Part shown: positions 42,254 through 51,580 of the stretch, piece by piece | How the letters are laid out: the number at the start of each line of letters is the position of its first letter | Position numbering within the stretch: the first letter of the stretch is position 1 | NCBI GenBank assembly: GCA_018712915.1 | Contig: DVGC01000041.1 | Coordinates: 1-53,773, forward strand | Reading direction: 5' to 3' | Length of the DNA: 53,773 nt | From: Candidatus Copromonas faecavium (nom. illeg.) | GTDB lineage: Bacteria; Bacillota; Clostridia; Lachnospirales; Lachnospiraceae | Translations under genes and position numbers: made by a program | Notes under the pieces: model-generated | What the model saw: only the letters and a program-made list of their open reading frames with translations | Databases searched by the model: none | Told to the model about the DNA's origin: nothing

Positions 42254-43072
42254 GTGAATTATGTAATTTCTCTTGTGAAGGAGCTGTTTGTCAAGCGCCG
42301 TCTGGTTTGGGATTTGGCCAAGGCTGATTTCAGAAAGCGCTTCGTCGGTTCCTATTTTGGCGTTGTCTGGATGTTTGTCCAGCCCATTGTTACGGTGCTG
42401 ATCTACTGGCTGGTTTTCGGCCCCATTGGATTTAAAAGTGCGCCGCCGGTACCGAATGCTTCTTATATTGAATGGCTGATTCCCGGCATTGCGCCTTGGT
42501 TCTTTTTTTCCGAGGCCTTAAACTGCGGTACCGGATGCCTCCAGGAATATAATTATCTTGTAAAGAAAGTGGTATTCCGGGTGGAAATCCTTCCTGTGGT
42601 GAAGCTGATTTCCTGCCTGTTTATTCATGGCTTTTTCGTGCTGATCATGTTCGGCGTATTCCTTATCAGCGGGAGAACGCCCAGGCTTTCCTGGCTGCAG
42701 ATTGCCTATTATGCCTTTGCGGCCTCCATGCTGGCGCTGGCTTTGTCCTATTTTACCTCGGCCATTCAGGTGTTTTTCAAGGATATGGCTCAGATTGTCA
42801 GCATCTGTCTGCAGTTTGGCATGTGGCTGACACCGATTATGTACAGCGAGCAGCTGTTTGTGGACAAAGGTCTGACCATGGCGCCCACCATTCTCAAGCT
42901 GAATCCTTTTTACTATATTGCGGCAGGCTACAGGGACAGCATGCTGACCGGAGACTGGTTTGTCATGCGGCCCACGCTGACCCTTTATTTCTGGGCGTTT
43001 ACCATCATGGCCATGCTGGTGGGGCTTAAGGTGTTCAAACGGCTGCGGCCGCATTTTTCAGATGTTTTGTAG
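42254..43072 (+). CDS. polysaccharide/teichoic-acid ABC exporter permease (TagG/Wzm type)
   Basis: GTG 42254 starts a 272-aa ABC-2 permease. LVWDLAKADFRKRFVGSYFGVVWMFVQPIVTVLIYWLVFG is the standard N-terminal interfacial helix and first membrane segment of Wzm/TagG proteins (motif FRKRFVGSYFGVVWMF). Six membrane helices and the late LNPFYYIAAGYRDSML segment are present. It exports a completed lipid-linked glycan, powered by the next gene's product. AGGAAGGG lies 12 nt upstream. Confidence 0.93.
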   Translation: MNYVISLVKELFVKRRLVWDLAKADFRKRFVGSYFGVVWMFVQPIVTVLIYWLVFGPIGFKSAPPVPNASYIEWLIPGIAPWFFFSEALNCGTGCLQEYNYLVKKVVFRVEILPVVKLISCLFIHGFFVLIMFGVFLISGRTPRLSWLQIAYYAFAASMLALALSYFTSAIQVFFKDMAQIVSICLQFGMWLTPIMYSEQLFVDKGLTMAPTILKLNPFYYIAAGYRDSMLTGDWFVMRPTLTLYFWAFTIMAMLVGLKVFKRLRPHFSDVL

Positions 43073-43081
43073 GAGGAATCG

Positions 43082-44560
43082 ATGTCTGCAAATGCGATAG
43101 AAGTAAATGGCGTAACCAAAATATACCGGATGTACGACAAGCCCATTGACAGGCTGAAGGAATCCTTAAGTCCGACCCATAAGTGCTACCATAAAGACTT
43201 TTATGCGTTAAACAGTCTGTCGTTTCAGGTGGAAAAGGGGCAGACGGTTGGAATCATCGGCACCAATGGTTCGGGAAAATCCACCATTTTAAAGATCATT
43301 ACCGGGGTATTGACGCCGACAACAGGTACGGTGACGGTGGACGGAAAGATTTCTGCCCTGCTGGAGCTGGGCGCCGGTTTCAATATGGATTATACGGGAA
43401 TCGAAAATATTTACATGAACGGCACCATGATGGGGTATACGAAAAAGGAGATGGATTCGAAGCTCCAGGAAATCCTGGACTTTGCCGATATCGGAGACTT
43501 CGTTTATCAGCCGGTTAAGACCTATTCCAGCGGTATGTTTGTCCGCCTGGCCTTCGCTCTTTCCATCAACGTGGAGCCGGAGATTTTAATTGTGGATGAG
43601 GCTCTTTCTGTAGGCGACGTGTTTTTCCAGGCAAAATGCTACAGAAAAATGGAGGAGATCCGGAAGAAAGGCACCACAATTCTGATGGTGACCCATGACA
43701 TGGGAAGCATCATCAAATACTGTGACAAGGTTGTTCTTTTAAACCGGGGCGAGTTTATTGCCGAGGGTGAGGCCGGCCGGATGGTGGATCTGTATAAGAA
43801 GATCCTGGCCGGCCAGCTGGATTCTCTGAAAGAGGAGCTGGAAAACGACTACTCCGGCGGTATGACAGAGGCGGACGAAAATGACGGGAGCGCCGGGAAC
43901 GGGCCGCAGGAAGGAAGAGGAGACGGATACAGCGCGAATGGAGCCGGCGGCGCCGAAAGAGAAACCGGAAGCGCCGGAAATGAGGCGGAAACGGCCGGAA
44001 ACGAAGCAGGCGGAAACGGCCGTGCCTCCGGCGGACATGGAGAGAAAAGCGGCCATAAGGCTGGCCTGATGAAGGAAAAAATCACCATCAACGCAAACCG
44101 GACGGAATACGGCGATGGACGGGCGGAGATTTTCGATTTGGGCCTTTTGGATTCCAGAGGGAATCTGACCAACCTGCTGTTAAAGGGAGAAATGTTTACC
44201 ATCCGGGAACGGATCCGGTTCCATGCGCCCCTTTCCTGCCCGATTTTTACCTATACAATTAAGGACAAAAAGGGAACGGAGCTTTCCGGAACCAACACCA
44301 TGTACGAAGGCTCCGATGTAAAGCCGGTACAGCCGGGAGATGTGTATGATGTGTCCTTTACGCAGAAAATGACCCTTCAGGGCGGCGAGTATCTTCTGTC
44401 TATGAGCTGCACCGGTTTTGAAGGGGAGGAGCATGTGGTTTATCACCGGCTTTATGATGTGGCCAATATCACGGTGATTTCCAATAAAAACACGGTTGGG
44501 GTCTTTGACATGGAATCCCAGGTGGAGGTCAGCCTGACAAAGGCAGAACAGGGGAAATGA
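43082..44560 (+). CDS. polysaccharide ABC exporter ATPase with glycan-binding domain (TagH/Wzt type)
   Basis: A 492-aa protein. The N-terminal ATPase (about 1-245) has Walker A GTNGSGKST, signature YSSGMFVRLAF and Walker B ILIVDEALSVGD. A Gly/Glu/Asn/Ala-rich linker (about 262-325) joins it to a beta-sandwich C-terminal domain (about 330-485, KITINANRTEYGDGRAEIF onward), which in Wzt proteins recognises the finished glycan end. The low-complexity linker is longer than usual. The companion permease is the preceding gene, 9 nt away. Confidence 0.93.
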   Translation: MSANAIEVNGVTKIYRMYDKPIDRLKESLSPTHKCYHKDFYALNSLSFQVEKGQTVGIIGTNGSGKSTILKIITGVLTPTTGTVTVDGKISALLELGAGFNMDYTGIENIYMNGTMMGYTKKEMDSKLQEILDFADIGDFVYQPVKTYSSGMFVRLAFALSINVEPEILIVDEALSVGDVFFQAKCYRKMEEIRKKGTTILMVTHDMGSIIKYCDKVVLLNRGEFIAEGEAGRMVDLYKKILAGQLDSLKEELENDYSGGMTEADENDGSAGNGPQEGRGDGYSANGAGGAERETGSAGNEAETAGNEAGGNGRASGGHGEKSGHKAGLMKEKITINANRTEYGDGRAEIFDLGLLDSRGNLTNLLLKGEMFTIRERIRFHAPLSCPIFTYTIKDKKGTELSGTNTMYEGSDVKPVQPGDVYDVSFTQKMTLQGGEYLLSMSCTGFEGEEHVVYHRLYDVANITVISNKNTVGVFDMESQVEVSLTKAEQGK

Positions 44561-45420
44561 TGAAGGATTACAGCTACGAAATTCTGGATTTGCTTAATAA
44601 GTATGAGGGAAATACGGAGGCGGCACTGGCGGGAGAAAAGAGCCCGCAGTGCCTTTATGCGTTTTCTCTGCTCAGAGAGAATCTGCTGGAGTGGATGGAG
44701 GTTTCCAAGGATGCGCGGGTCCTGCAGATTGGCTCCGATTACGGTGCCTGCACCGGGCTTCTTTCCGGGCGTGCGAAAACCGTGGTGGTGCTGGACCCCA
44801 GGGATGAGAACCTGGAGGTGAACCGGCTGCGCCATGGAAACCGGGGCAATGTTTTCTATGTGCGCGGAGATCTGGAACAGGATATGGCAAACGGAGGATG
44901 GAAACGATATAAGCCGGAAAAACCGAAGCAGGACGGGGAGGTTGAGGCGCTGATGGCAGAGCCGTTTGACTTTGTGTTTCTTTCCGGTGTCTGGGACTGG
45001 TACGGGAAGGAGCGGGCCGGAGAAATTTTACAGACAGCCTCTTCCTTCGTAAAGCCTGGCGGCATTCTGGCGGCAGCAGCGGAAAATGAAACGGGAGTCC
45101 GTTACTGGATGGGCGCTCAGCTGATGGAAACCGCATTTCTGGAAGTGGAGTACAGAGGCCTGTTTGAGGAGCTGGTAAAGAAACAGGGCGGAAGCTTTCT
45201 CATGTATTATCCTGTGCCGGATTACCGCTATCCGGTCAGCATCTATTCCGACGCCTATCTTCCAAAGCCGGGGGATGTGACCAACATTTCCGCCCGTCTG
45301 GACGGGCCGGGATACTGGTTTGGAAATGAGGAGGAGGCCATGACCCGGGCCTGTCAGAACGGCGTGTTTACCAAGTTTGCCAATTCGTTTCTCGGCGTGT
45401 GGGAGAAAGGGAACCTATGA
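44557..45420 (+). CDS. SAM-dependent methyltransferase (class I-like)
   Basis: A 287-aa protein overlapping the exporter ATPase by 4 nt. ARVLQIGSDYGACTGLLSG is motif I, VVVLDPRDENLEVNRLR the acidic ribose-binding strand, and FDFVFLSGVWDWYG motif IV. FVKPGGILAAAAENETGVRYWMG follows as expected. The C-terminal 90 residues (YYPVPDYRYPVSIYSDAYLP) are typical of methyltransferases of glycan loci that are linked to the kinase/GT protein that follows. It may methylate a sugar or the chain end, which Wzt-type exporters can read as a length signal; inference. Confidence 0.8.
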   Translation: MMKDYSYEILDLLNKYEGNTEAALAGEKSPQCLYAFSLLRENLLEWMEVSKDARVLQIGSDYGACTGLLSGRAKTVVVLDPRDENLEVNRLRHGNRGNVFYVRGDLEQDMANGGWKRYKPEKPKQDGEVEALMAEPFDFVFLSGVWDWYGKERAGEILQTASSFVKPGGILAAAAENETGVRYWMGAQLMETAFLEVEYRGLFEELVKKQGGSFLMYYPVPDYRYPVSIYSDAYLPKPGDVTNISARLDGPGYWFGNEEEAMTRACQNGVFTKFANSFLGVWEKGNL

Positions 45421-48400
45421 GACAGATTATTTATGTAAAATACAACCGGACAAGGGCCGAAAATTTCCAGCTGAAAACGGTGATTGTGCGGGAGCAGGAC
45501 AGGCTCCTGGTGGAGAAATCGGCTCTTTGCCCGGAGGGAATGGAGCACATCCGTTCTTTTGAGGAAAAGTATGAGAAAATCCAGAATCTGAACCCTGGCA
45601 TCCGGTTTTTGAAGCCGGAGTTCTGTGCGGATGGAAAAACGGTCCGGTTCCCTTATCTTGAAGGAAAAACTCTGGGAGATGCGCTGGGGGAAGAAATTCA
45701 CATGGGGCAGGTTCCTTATGATGCCCTGCAGAAGGCCATGGAGCTGGTGTTCCCGGAGGACTTTGGAGACGCCGGCGGGACAGGAAAACCGTGCGCGAAG
45801 GAAGCAGGCACGCCCTTTGGTTCCTGGGCGGGGCCGGAGTTTACGGCTGTGTTTGGAGAAGTCCCGGCAGACGAGATGGAGCCTGGCCGGTTGGTGGAGG
45901 TGTCCAATGTAGACGGACTTTTCGAAAATCTGATGCTCTCAGACGGACAGATTTACGGAATCGATTATGAATGGGTCTTTTCCTTCCCGATTCCGGCCAA
46001 ATTCCTTCATTACCGGAATCTTCTGTACTTTTACCGCCGGTATGAGCGCATGCTTCATGCAGGGCAGGAAGAAATTTTTGCTCATTTTGGAATAAATGAA
46101 AAAGAACAGAAAATTTTTGCGTCCATGGAGGAGCACTTTCAGTCCTATGTCCATTCCGGCGGTTCCTTCCAGTATATGAAGCAGTATGAGCAGCCGGTGA
46201 AAACGCTGGAATTTCTTCTGGACAGGGAGAGTGAGCTTTATAAGGTAAAGGAATGGTGCGAGAACCTGAAGCTGGAGATTGAAGAAAAGGACGTGACCAT
46301 CGTCAAGCAGCAGGAGGTTCAGCGCCTTACCAACAACCATGTGGCCAACCTGGAGATCATCATCGGAGATCTGCGCAGGGAAAACGGGGAGATCGCCAAA
46401 ACCCTCCAGTATCTGGCGAAACATGAGGCCATCATGTGGAAAATTCTCCGCAAATGCCATCAGGCTGTGGATAAAGTTCTGCCCAAGGAGACAAGAAAGA
46501 GAAAGGTTCTTCAATATTTTAAGAATACCATGTTCCATCCGGGAAAATACGGCAGACTGTATCTGACGGCCGAGGGGCGCAACCGGATCCGGGGAGATTT
46601 TAAGATCGGAGCCGGATATATGGAGCATGGAAAGCTGCATTTTGAGAAAGTGGAGCATCCCCAGGTATCCATCGTGATTCCTGTATACAATCAGGTGCAT
46701 TATACCTATGCCTGCCTTTTGTCCATCCTGGAGCATACAAAGGATGTGACCTATGAGGTGATCATTGCCGATGATGTGTCCACCGATGCCACAAAGGAGC
46801 TTTCCCGGTATGTGGAAAATGTGGTGATCTGCAGAAATGAAACCAATCAGGGCTTTTTAAGAAACTGCAATCATGCGGCCAGGCAGGCCAGAGGCACGTA
46901 TCTGATGTTTTTAAACAACGATACCCAGGTGACGCCGGGATGGCTTTCTTCCCTGGTAAAGCTGATTGAGTCGGATCCGTCCATCGGCATGGTGGGTTCC
47001 AAGCTGGTGTATCCCGACGGCAGGCTTCAGGAGGCCGGCGGAATTATCTGGAGCGATGGCTCCGGCTGGAATTATGGACGGCTGGATGATCCGGATAAGG
47101 CGGAATATAATTACGTGAAGGACGTGGATTATATTTCCGGAGCTGCCATTCTTCTTTCTAACCGGTTATGGCAGCAGATTGGCGGTTTCGACGATCGGTT
47201 TGCTCCGGCTTACTGTGAGGATTCGGATCTGGCTTTCGAGGTACGGCGGGCCGGTTACCGTGTGGTATATCAGCCGCTGTCCAAGGTCATCCATTTCGAG
47301 GGTGTTTCCAACGGAACGGACGTCAACGGAACCGGCCTTAAGCGGTATCAGGTGGAAAACAGCAAGAAGTTAAAAGAAAAGTGGGCAGAGGAATTTAAGA
47401 AACAGTGCGTCAATACGGGCAATCCCAATCCCTTCCGGGCCAGGGAGCGGAGCCAGGGGAAGCCGGTGATTCTGGTGGTGGACCATTATGTTCCCACCTT
47501 TGATAAGGACGCTGGCTCAAAAACCACGTTCCAGTATCTGAAGATGTTTTTAAAGATGGGGTACGCGGTAAAATTCCTGGGAGATAATTTCCTTCATGAA
47601 GAACCATATTCCACCACCCTTCAGCAGATGGGAATCGAGATTCTTTATGGAGCCGAATACCAGTCGGGAATATGGGACTGGATTATGAAAAATAAGGATG
47701 AAATTGATTTTGCATACCTGAACCGGCCCCATATTGCAACGAAATATGTGGACTTTCTGAAGAAGAACACAGACATCAAAATCATTTATTACGGCCATGA
47801 TCTCCATTTCCTGCGGGAATACCGGGAATATGAGCTGACCGGAGACATTCAGAAAAAGCGGGAGTCCGATTACTGGAAATCCATCGAGCTGGCATTGATG
47901 GAGAAGGCAGCTGTATCCTATTATCCTTCCCAGGTGGAGGTGGATGCCATCCATGCCCAGCGGCCGGAACTGAAGCTGAAGGCCATTACGGCCTATGTGT
48001 ATGAGCGTTTCCTGGAGCAGATCGATATGGATTTTGCAAAGCGGGAAGGCCTGCTGTTTGTCGGAGGCTTTGCTCATCCGCCCAACGCGGATGCGGTGCT
48101 CTGGTTTGCCAGGGAGATTTTCCCGCTGATTCGTGAGAAGCTGGCGGTGAACTTTTATATTGTGGGCTCCAAGGTGACAGAAGAGATTGAGGCCCTCCAC
48201 AATCCGGACGGAGGAATCATTGTCAAGGGCTTTGTCACCGAGGAGGAGCTGGCATCTCTTTATGCTACCTGCAGGGTTGTGGTGGTGCCGCTTCGCTATG
48301 GCGCGGGAGTAAAAGGCAAAGTGGTGGAGGCTATCTATAATGGCTCGGCCATTGTGACCACGTCCATTGGTGCGGAAGGAATCCCGGAAGCGGAACGGGT

Positions 48401-48578
48401 CATGAAGATTGCGGATGAGCCGGAAGCGTTTGCCCGCATGGTGGAGGAGCTTTACGCGGAGCCTGCTCAGTGCATGAGACTTTGCGAGGAAACCCAGAAG
48501 TATATCCGGGAACATTTCAGTGTCGAGGCGGCCTGGAATGTGATCCGGGAGGACTTTTTGCCGGAACAGGAGAAATAG
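45417..48578 (+). CDS. 1053-aa multidomain protein: kinase-like N-terminus, GT2 and GT4-type domains
   Basis: ATG 45417 overlaps the methyltransferase stop (ATGA). Residues 1-230 contain VSNVDGLFENLMLSDGQIYGIDYEWVF in parts: the motifs NVDGLFENLML and GIDYEWVF resemble the catalytic and metal loops of kinase-like phosphotransferases. A coiled coil (about 285-345) follows. A GT2 domain spans about 415-650 with VSIVIPVYNQ, IADDVSTDATK, MFLNNDTQ and CEDSDLAFEVRRAGY. A GT4-like domain is at about 682-1045 with GLLFVGGFAHPPNADAV, VVVPLRYGAGVKGKVVEA and TTSIGAEGI. It may phosphorylate, extend and cap the glycan in one polypeptide, compare WbdD-type terminators. Kinase activity is inference. Confidence 0.82.
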   Translation: MRQIIYVKYNRTRAENFQLKTVIVREQDRLLVEKSALCPEGMEHIRSFEEKYEKIQNLNPGIRFLKPEFCADGKTVRFPYLEGKTLGDALGEEIHMGQVPYDALQKAMELVFPEDFGDAGGTGKPCAKEAGTPFGSWAGPEFTAVFGEVPADEMEPGRLVEVSNVDGLFENLMLSDGQIYGIDYEWVFSFPIPAKFLHYRNLLYFYRRYERMLHAGQEEIFAHFGINEKEQKIFASMEEHFQSYVHSGGSFQYMKQYEQPVKTLEFLLDRESELYKVKEWCENLKLEIEEKDVTIVKQQEVQRLTNNHVANLEIIIGDLRRENGEIAKTLQYLAKHEAIMWKILRKCHQAVDKVLPKETRKRKVLQYFKNTMFHPGKYGRLYLTAEGRNRIRGDFKIGAGYMEHGKLHFEKVEHPQVSIVIPVYNQVHYTYACLLSILEHTKDVTYEVIIADDVSTDATKELSRYVENVVICRNETNQGFLRNCNHAARQARGTYLMFLNNDTQVTPGWLSSLVKLIESDPSIGMVGSKLVYPDGRLQEAGGIIWSDGSGWNYGRLDDPDKAEYNYVKDVDYISGAAILLSNRLWQQIGGFDDRFAPAYCEDSDLAFEVRRAGYRVVYQPLSKVIHFEGVSNGTDVNGTGLKRYQVENSKKLKEKWAEEFKKQCVNTGNPNPFRARERSQGKPVILVVDHYVPTFDKDAGSKTTFQYLKMFLKMGYAVKFLGDNFLHEEPYSTTLQQMGIEILYGAEYQSGIWDWIMKNKDEIDFAYLNRPHIATKYVDFLKKNTDIKIIYYGHDLHFLREYREYELTGDIQKKRESDYWKSIELALMEKAAVSYYPSQVEVDAIHAQRPELKLKAITAYVYERFLEQIDMDFAKREGLLFVGGFAHPPNADAVLWFAREIFPLIREKLAVNFYIVGSKVTEEIEALHNPDGGIIVKGFVTEEELASLYATCRVVVVPLRYGAGVKGKVVEAIYNGSAIVTTSIGAEGIPEAERVMKIADEPEAFARMVEELYAEPAQCMRLCEETQKYIREHFSVEAAWNVIREDFLPEQEK

Positions 48579-48600
48579 GTCGAAAGGATCCGGGGAGGAA

Positions 48601-49065
48601 ATGATGAATCCGACCATTAGAAAGATGGTTATCGAAGACTTGGAACAGGTGGCGGAGCTGGAACAAAGAAGCTTTTCCGACAGCTGGTCGAAGCATCTTC
48701 TTGAAGACATGTTGAACAGTGAACTGGATGAGGCATGGGTTCTGGAGGAAGAGCCGGGAACGGTGGCAGCCTATGCAAATTTCCGCTTCTTTTCCGGGGA
48801 GGGGGAGCTGATGCGGATTGCGGTTCTGCCGGAATTTCGCGGGCGCGGCTATTCCCGGAAACTGATGGAACGGCTGGAAAAATCTTCTCTGGAACGGGGC
48901 GTGCCGGAGCTGACGCTGGAGGTCCGGGCCGGCAACGAAGCGGCCATCCGGCTTTATAAATCCTGCGGTTTTCAGACGGAGGCTGTCAGGAAGGATTATT
49001 ACAGGAATCCCAGGGAGGATGCGCTGATTCTCTGGCGCCGCGGTTTTCTAGGAATTCCCACTTAA
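48601..49065 (+). CDS. rimI: ribosomal protein S18-alanine N-acetyltransferase
   Basis: A 154-aa GNAT: VAELEQRSFSDSWS opens the fold, LMRIAVLPEFRGRGYSRKLM is the acetyl-CoA pyrophosphate loop, and LEVRAGNEAAIRLYKSCGFQTEAVRKDYY the C-terminal signature of RimI. It N-acetylates the amino-terminal alanine of ribosomal protein S18, or related targets. It lies near tsaD, its usual neighbour. GGGGAGG precedes the double ATG. Confidence 0.92.
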   Translation: MMNPTIRKMVIEDLEQVAELEQRSFSDSWSKHLLEDMLNSELDEAWVLEEEPGTVAAYANFRFFSGEGELMRIAVLPEFRGRGYSRKLMERLEKSSLERGVPELTLEVRAGNEAAIRLYKSCGFQTEAVRKDYYRNPREDALILWRRGFLGIPT

Positions 49066-49149
49066 AATCGGCATTTTTTCAGGTATACTGTAGGGGACCC
49101 CGGCAGAGCCGGACGCCAATACAGGATGCGGAAAGGTGAGGATTTGAAC

Positions 49150-49392
49150 ATGAGAAAGTACAGCAGGAACGGACAGCTGGAGACAGTGGTCTGCAACATG
49201 TGCGGAAAGAAAATTGCGGTGAAGGAAGGAATTGTCCGGGAGGGCGCTGCCATGCTGGACCATGCCTGGGATTACTTTTCGGAAAAGGACGGGGAGGTCC
49301 ACCATTTTGACCTGTGCGAGAGCTGTTATGACGAGTTTGTCAGTCAGTTCCGGGTCCCCGTCGATGTGGAGGAAAAAACAGAGCTTTTGTGA
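49150..49392 (+). CDS. small zinc-ribbon-like protein
   Basis: ATG 49150 follows AGGTGAGGA, giving 80 aa (an in-frame ATG at 49126 is possible). Two Cys pairs, CNMC near residue 15 and CESC near 60, can bind zinc. The sequence between (EGAAMLDHAWDYFSEKDGEVHHFDLC) is typical of a small conserved clostridial protein of unknown function. It is expressed in the direction of rimI and rnz. No function assigned. Confidence 0.7.
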   Translation: MRKYSRNGQLETVVCNMCGKKIAVKEGIVREGAAMLDHAWDYFSEKDGEVHHFDLCESCYDEFVSQFRVPVDVEEKTELL

Positions 49393-49561
49393 GGAGGCGG
49401 AGACGCGTACTGCCATGTCCAAAACTGGCTGGCCGTGTCATCGGGCTGAAAAGTGGCTGTTCTGCCGGAAAAGCCGGGCAGGCATCTCACAAAAGCCGGG
49501 ACGGTCTGGGCGCGTATGTTCCTGACCGTCCGGTACCAATGAATATGAAAGAGGAATTGGA

Positions 49562-50473
49562 ATGTTAGATATTTGCTTGCTTGGAACCGGGGGGATGCAG
49601 CCGCTGCCATACCGCTGGCTTACTTCCATGATGGCGCGCTGTGACGGCAGCAGCCTGCTGATTGACTGCGGAGAGGGAACCCAGGTGGCACTGAAAGAAA
49701 AAGGATGGAGTCCGAAGCCGGTGGACGTGATTTGCTTTACCCATTATCATGCGGATCACATCAGCGGCCTTCCGGGCTTTCTTCTGACCATGGGAAACGC
49801 GGAGAGGACAGAGCCGCTGCTTTTAGCCGGCCCGAGAGGACTGGAACGGGTGGTGAACGCTCTCCGGGTCATCGCACCGGAGCTGCCCTTTGACCTGCGG
49901 TTTTATGAGTTTTCGGAACCCAGGGAACAGTTTTCGGTGGGGCCTTACCAGATTGATGCCTTTAAAGTCAATCACAATGTGGTTTGCTATGGCTACCGGA
50001 TTTCCATCCCGAGAAAGGGACGTTTTGATGTGGAGCGGGCCAAAGCTCAGGGCATTCCCCAGAAATTCTGGAGCAGGCTGCAGAAAGGAGCCGTTCTGGA
50101 ACATGAGGGACGCACACTGACGCCGGACATGGTTCTTGGACCTGCCAGGCGCGGCCTGTCGGTGACCTATGCGACGGATACCCGCCCGGTTCCTGTGATC
50201 GCGGAATATGCCAGAGATAATGATCTGTTCATCTGCGAGGGAATGTACGGCGAGAAAGAGAAGGCGGCTAAAGCCAGGGAGTATAAACACATGACGTTCC
50301 AGGAGGCGGCAAAGCTGGGCCGTGAGGCTGCGCCCAGGGAGATGTGGCTGACCCATTACAGTCCGTCCCTGATGAAGCCGGAGGAGTATCTTCCGGAGAT
50401 CCGGGAGATTTTCCCGAAGATTAAGACGGCCCGGGACGGCTGGAGCCTGGAGCTGGGCTTTGATGAGGAGTAG
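49562..50473 (+). CDS. rnz: ribonuclease Z
   Basis: A 303-aa metallo-beta-lactamase-fold nuclease of normal length. The zinc motif is [14 protein letters not shown] (HxHxDH, about residues 60-66), with further ligands in [14 protein letters not shown] and [24 protein letters not shown] is the usual N-terminal substrate segment. It trims tRNA 3' ends endonucleolytically, relevant because the two tRNA-Ser genes at the end of this window do not encode CCA. GAGGAA precedes its ATG. Confidence 0.93.
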   Translation: MLDICLLGTGGMQPLPYRWLTSMMARCDGSSLLIDCGEGTQVALKEKGWSPKPVDVICFTHYHADHISGLPGFLLTMGNAERTEPLLLAGPRGLERVVNALRVIAPELPFDLRFYEFSEPREQFSVGPYQIDAFKVNHNVVCYGYRISIPRKGRFDVERAKAQGIPQKFWSRLQKGAVLEHEGRTLTPDMVLGPARRGLSVTYATDTRPVPVIAEYARDNDLFICEGMYGEKEKAAKAREYKHMTFQEAAKLGREAAPREMWLTHYSPSLMKPEEYLPEIREIFPKIKTARDGWSLELGFDEE

Positions 50474-50487
50474 AAAGGACAGGACAA

Positions 50488-51525
50488 ATGAAGAAAAGCA
50501 GGATAGATCAGGATGTATGGATTCTTGCCATTGAAAGCTCCTGTGACGAAACGGCAGCAGCAGTGGTAAAGAATGGGAGAGAGGTGCTGTCCAACGTCAT
50601 TTCCTCCCAGATTGCCCTCCATACCCTTTATGGGGGCGTGGTGCCGGAAATCGCATCGAGAAAGCATATTGAAAAGATCAATCAGGTGATCGAGGAAGCG
50701 TTAAAGGAAGCGGATATGTCTCTGGAGGATATGACGGCGGTGGCGGTTACCTATGGACCGGGGCTCGTGGGCGCGCTGCTTGTGGGAGTTGCGGAGGCCA
50801 AGGCCATTGCCTACGGCGCCGGGAAGCCCCTGGTAGGCGTTCATCACATCGAGGGTCATGTCTCTGCCAATTTTATTGAGCATCCGGATCTGGAACCGCC
50901 GTTCGTATGCCTGATCGTTTCCGGAGGGCATACCCATCTGGTCATCGTAAAGGATTACGGAGAGTTTGAGATCATCGGACGCACCATGGACGATGCGGCC
51001 GGAGAAGCATTTGACAAGGTGGCAAGGGCGGTAGGACTGGGATATCCGGGCGGTCCGAAAGTGGATAAGGCGGCCAGGGAGGGAAATCCCCATGCCATGG
51101 AGTTTCCGCGGGCCAAGGTAGGCGGCTCTGCCTATGATTTCAGCTTCAGCGGCATGAAGTCGGCAGTGCTGAATTATATCAATCAGGCGCAGATGAAAGG
51201 GGAAACCATTTCCGTGCCTGATTTGTGTGCGTCCTTCCAGAATGCAGTGGTGGATGTGCTGGTGTCCCGTGCGGTGGCTGCGGCCAAGGAGTACGGTTAT
51301 GATAAGCTGGCCATTGCAGGCGGCGTGGCATCCAATTCGGCCCTGCGGCAGGGGATGAAAGAAGCCTGTGACAAAGAAGGCCTGAAGCTTTATTACCCGT
51401 CGCCTATTTACTGTACGGACAATGCAGCCATGATCGGGGCGGCTGCTTATTATGAGTATATAAACGGCGCCAGAGCCGGATGGGATCTGAATGCGGTTCC
51501 CAATTTGAAGCTGGGGGAGCGCTAG
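50488..51525 (+). CDS. tsaD: tRNA threonylcarbamoyladenosine synthase subunit TsaD
   Basis: A 345-aa ASKHA-fold protein. [16 protein letters not shown] is the nucleotide-binding start, [12 protein letters not shown] provides the two metal-binding histidines, [12 protein letters not shown] and [23 protein letters not shown] follow, and [10 protein letters not shown] and CTDNAAMI close the active site. It transfers the threonylcarbamoyl group to A37 of ANN-decoding tRNAs with TsaB and TsaE, which are not in this window. It is 14 nt downstream of rnz. Confidence 0.97.
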   Translation: MKKSRIDQDVWILAIESSCDETAAAVVKNGREVLSNVISSQIALHTLYGGVVPEIASRKHIEKINQVIEEALKEADMSLEDMTAVAVTYGPGLVGALLVGVAEAKAIAYGAGKPLVGVHHIEGHVSANFIEHPDLEPPFVCLIVSGGHTHLVIVKDYGEFEIIGRTMDDAAGEAFDKVARAVGLGYPGGPKVDKAAREGNPHAMEFPRAKVGGSAYDFSFSGMKSAVLNYINQAQMKGETISVPDLCASFQNAVVDVLVSRAVAAAKEYGYDKLAIAGGVASNSALRQGMKEACDKEGLKLYYPSPIYCTDNAAMIGAAAYYEYINGARAGWDLNAVPNLKLGER

Positions 51526-51580
51526 AGCGCTCCGTACATCCGGCCGGAAAATGGCTGTGGAGCATGGGGGAGGAATGAAT

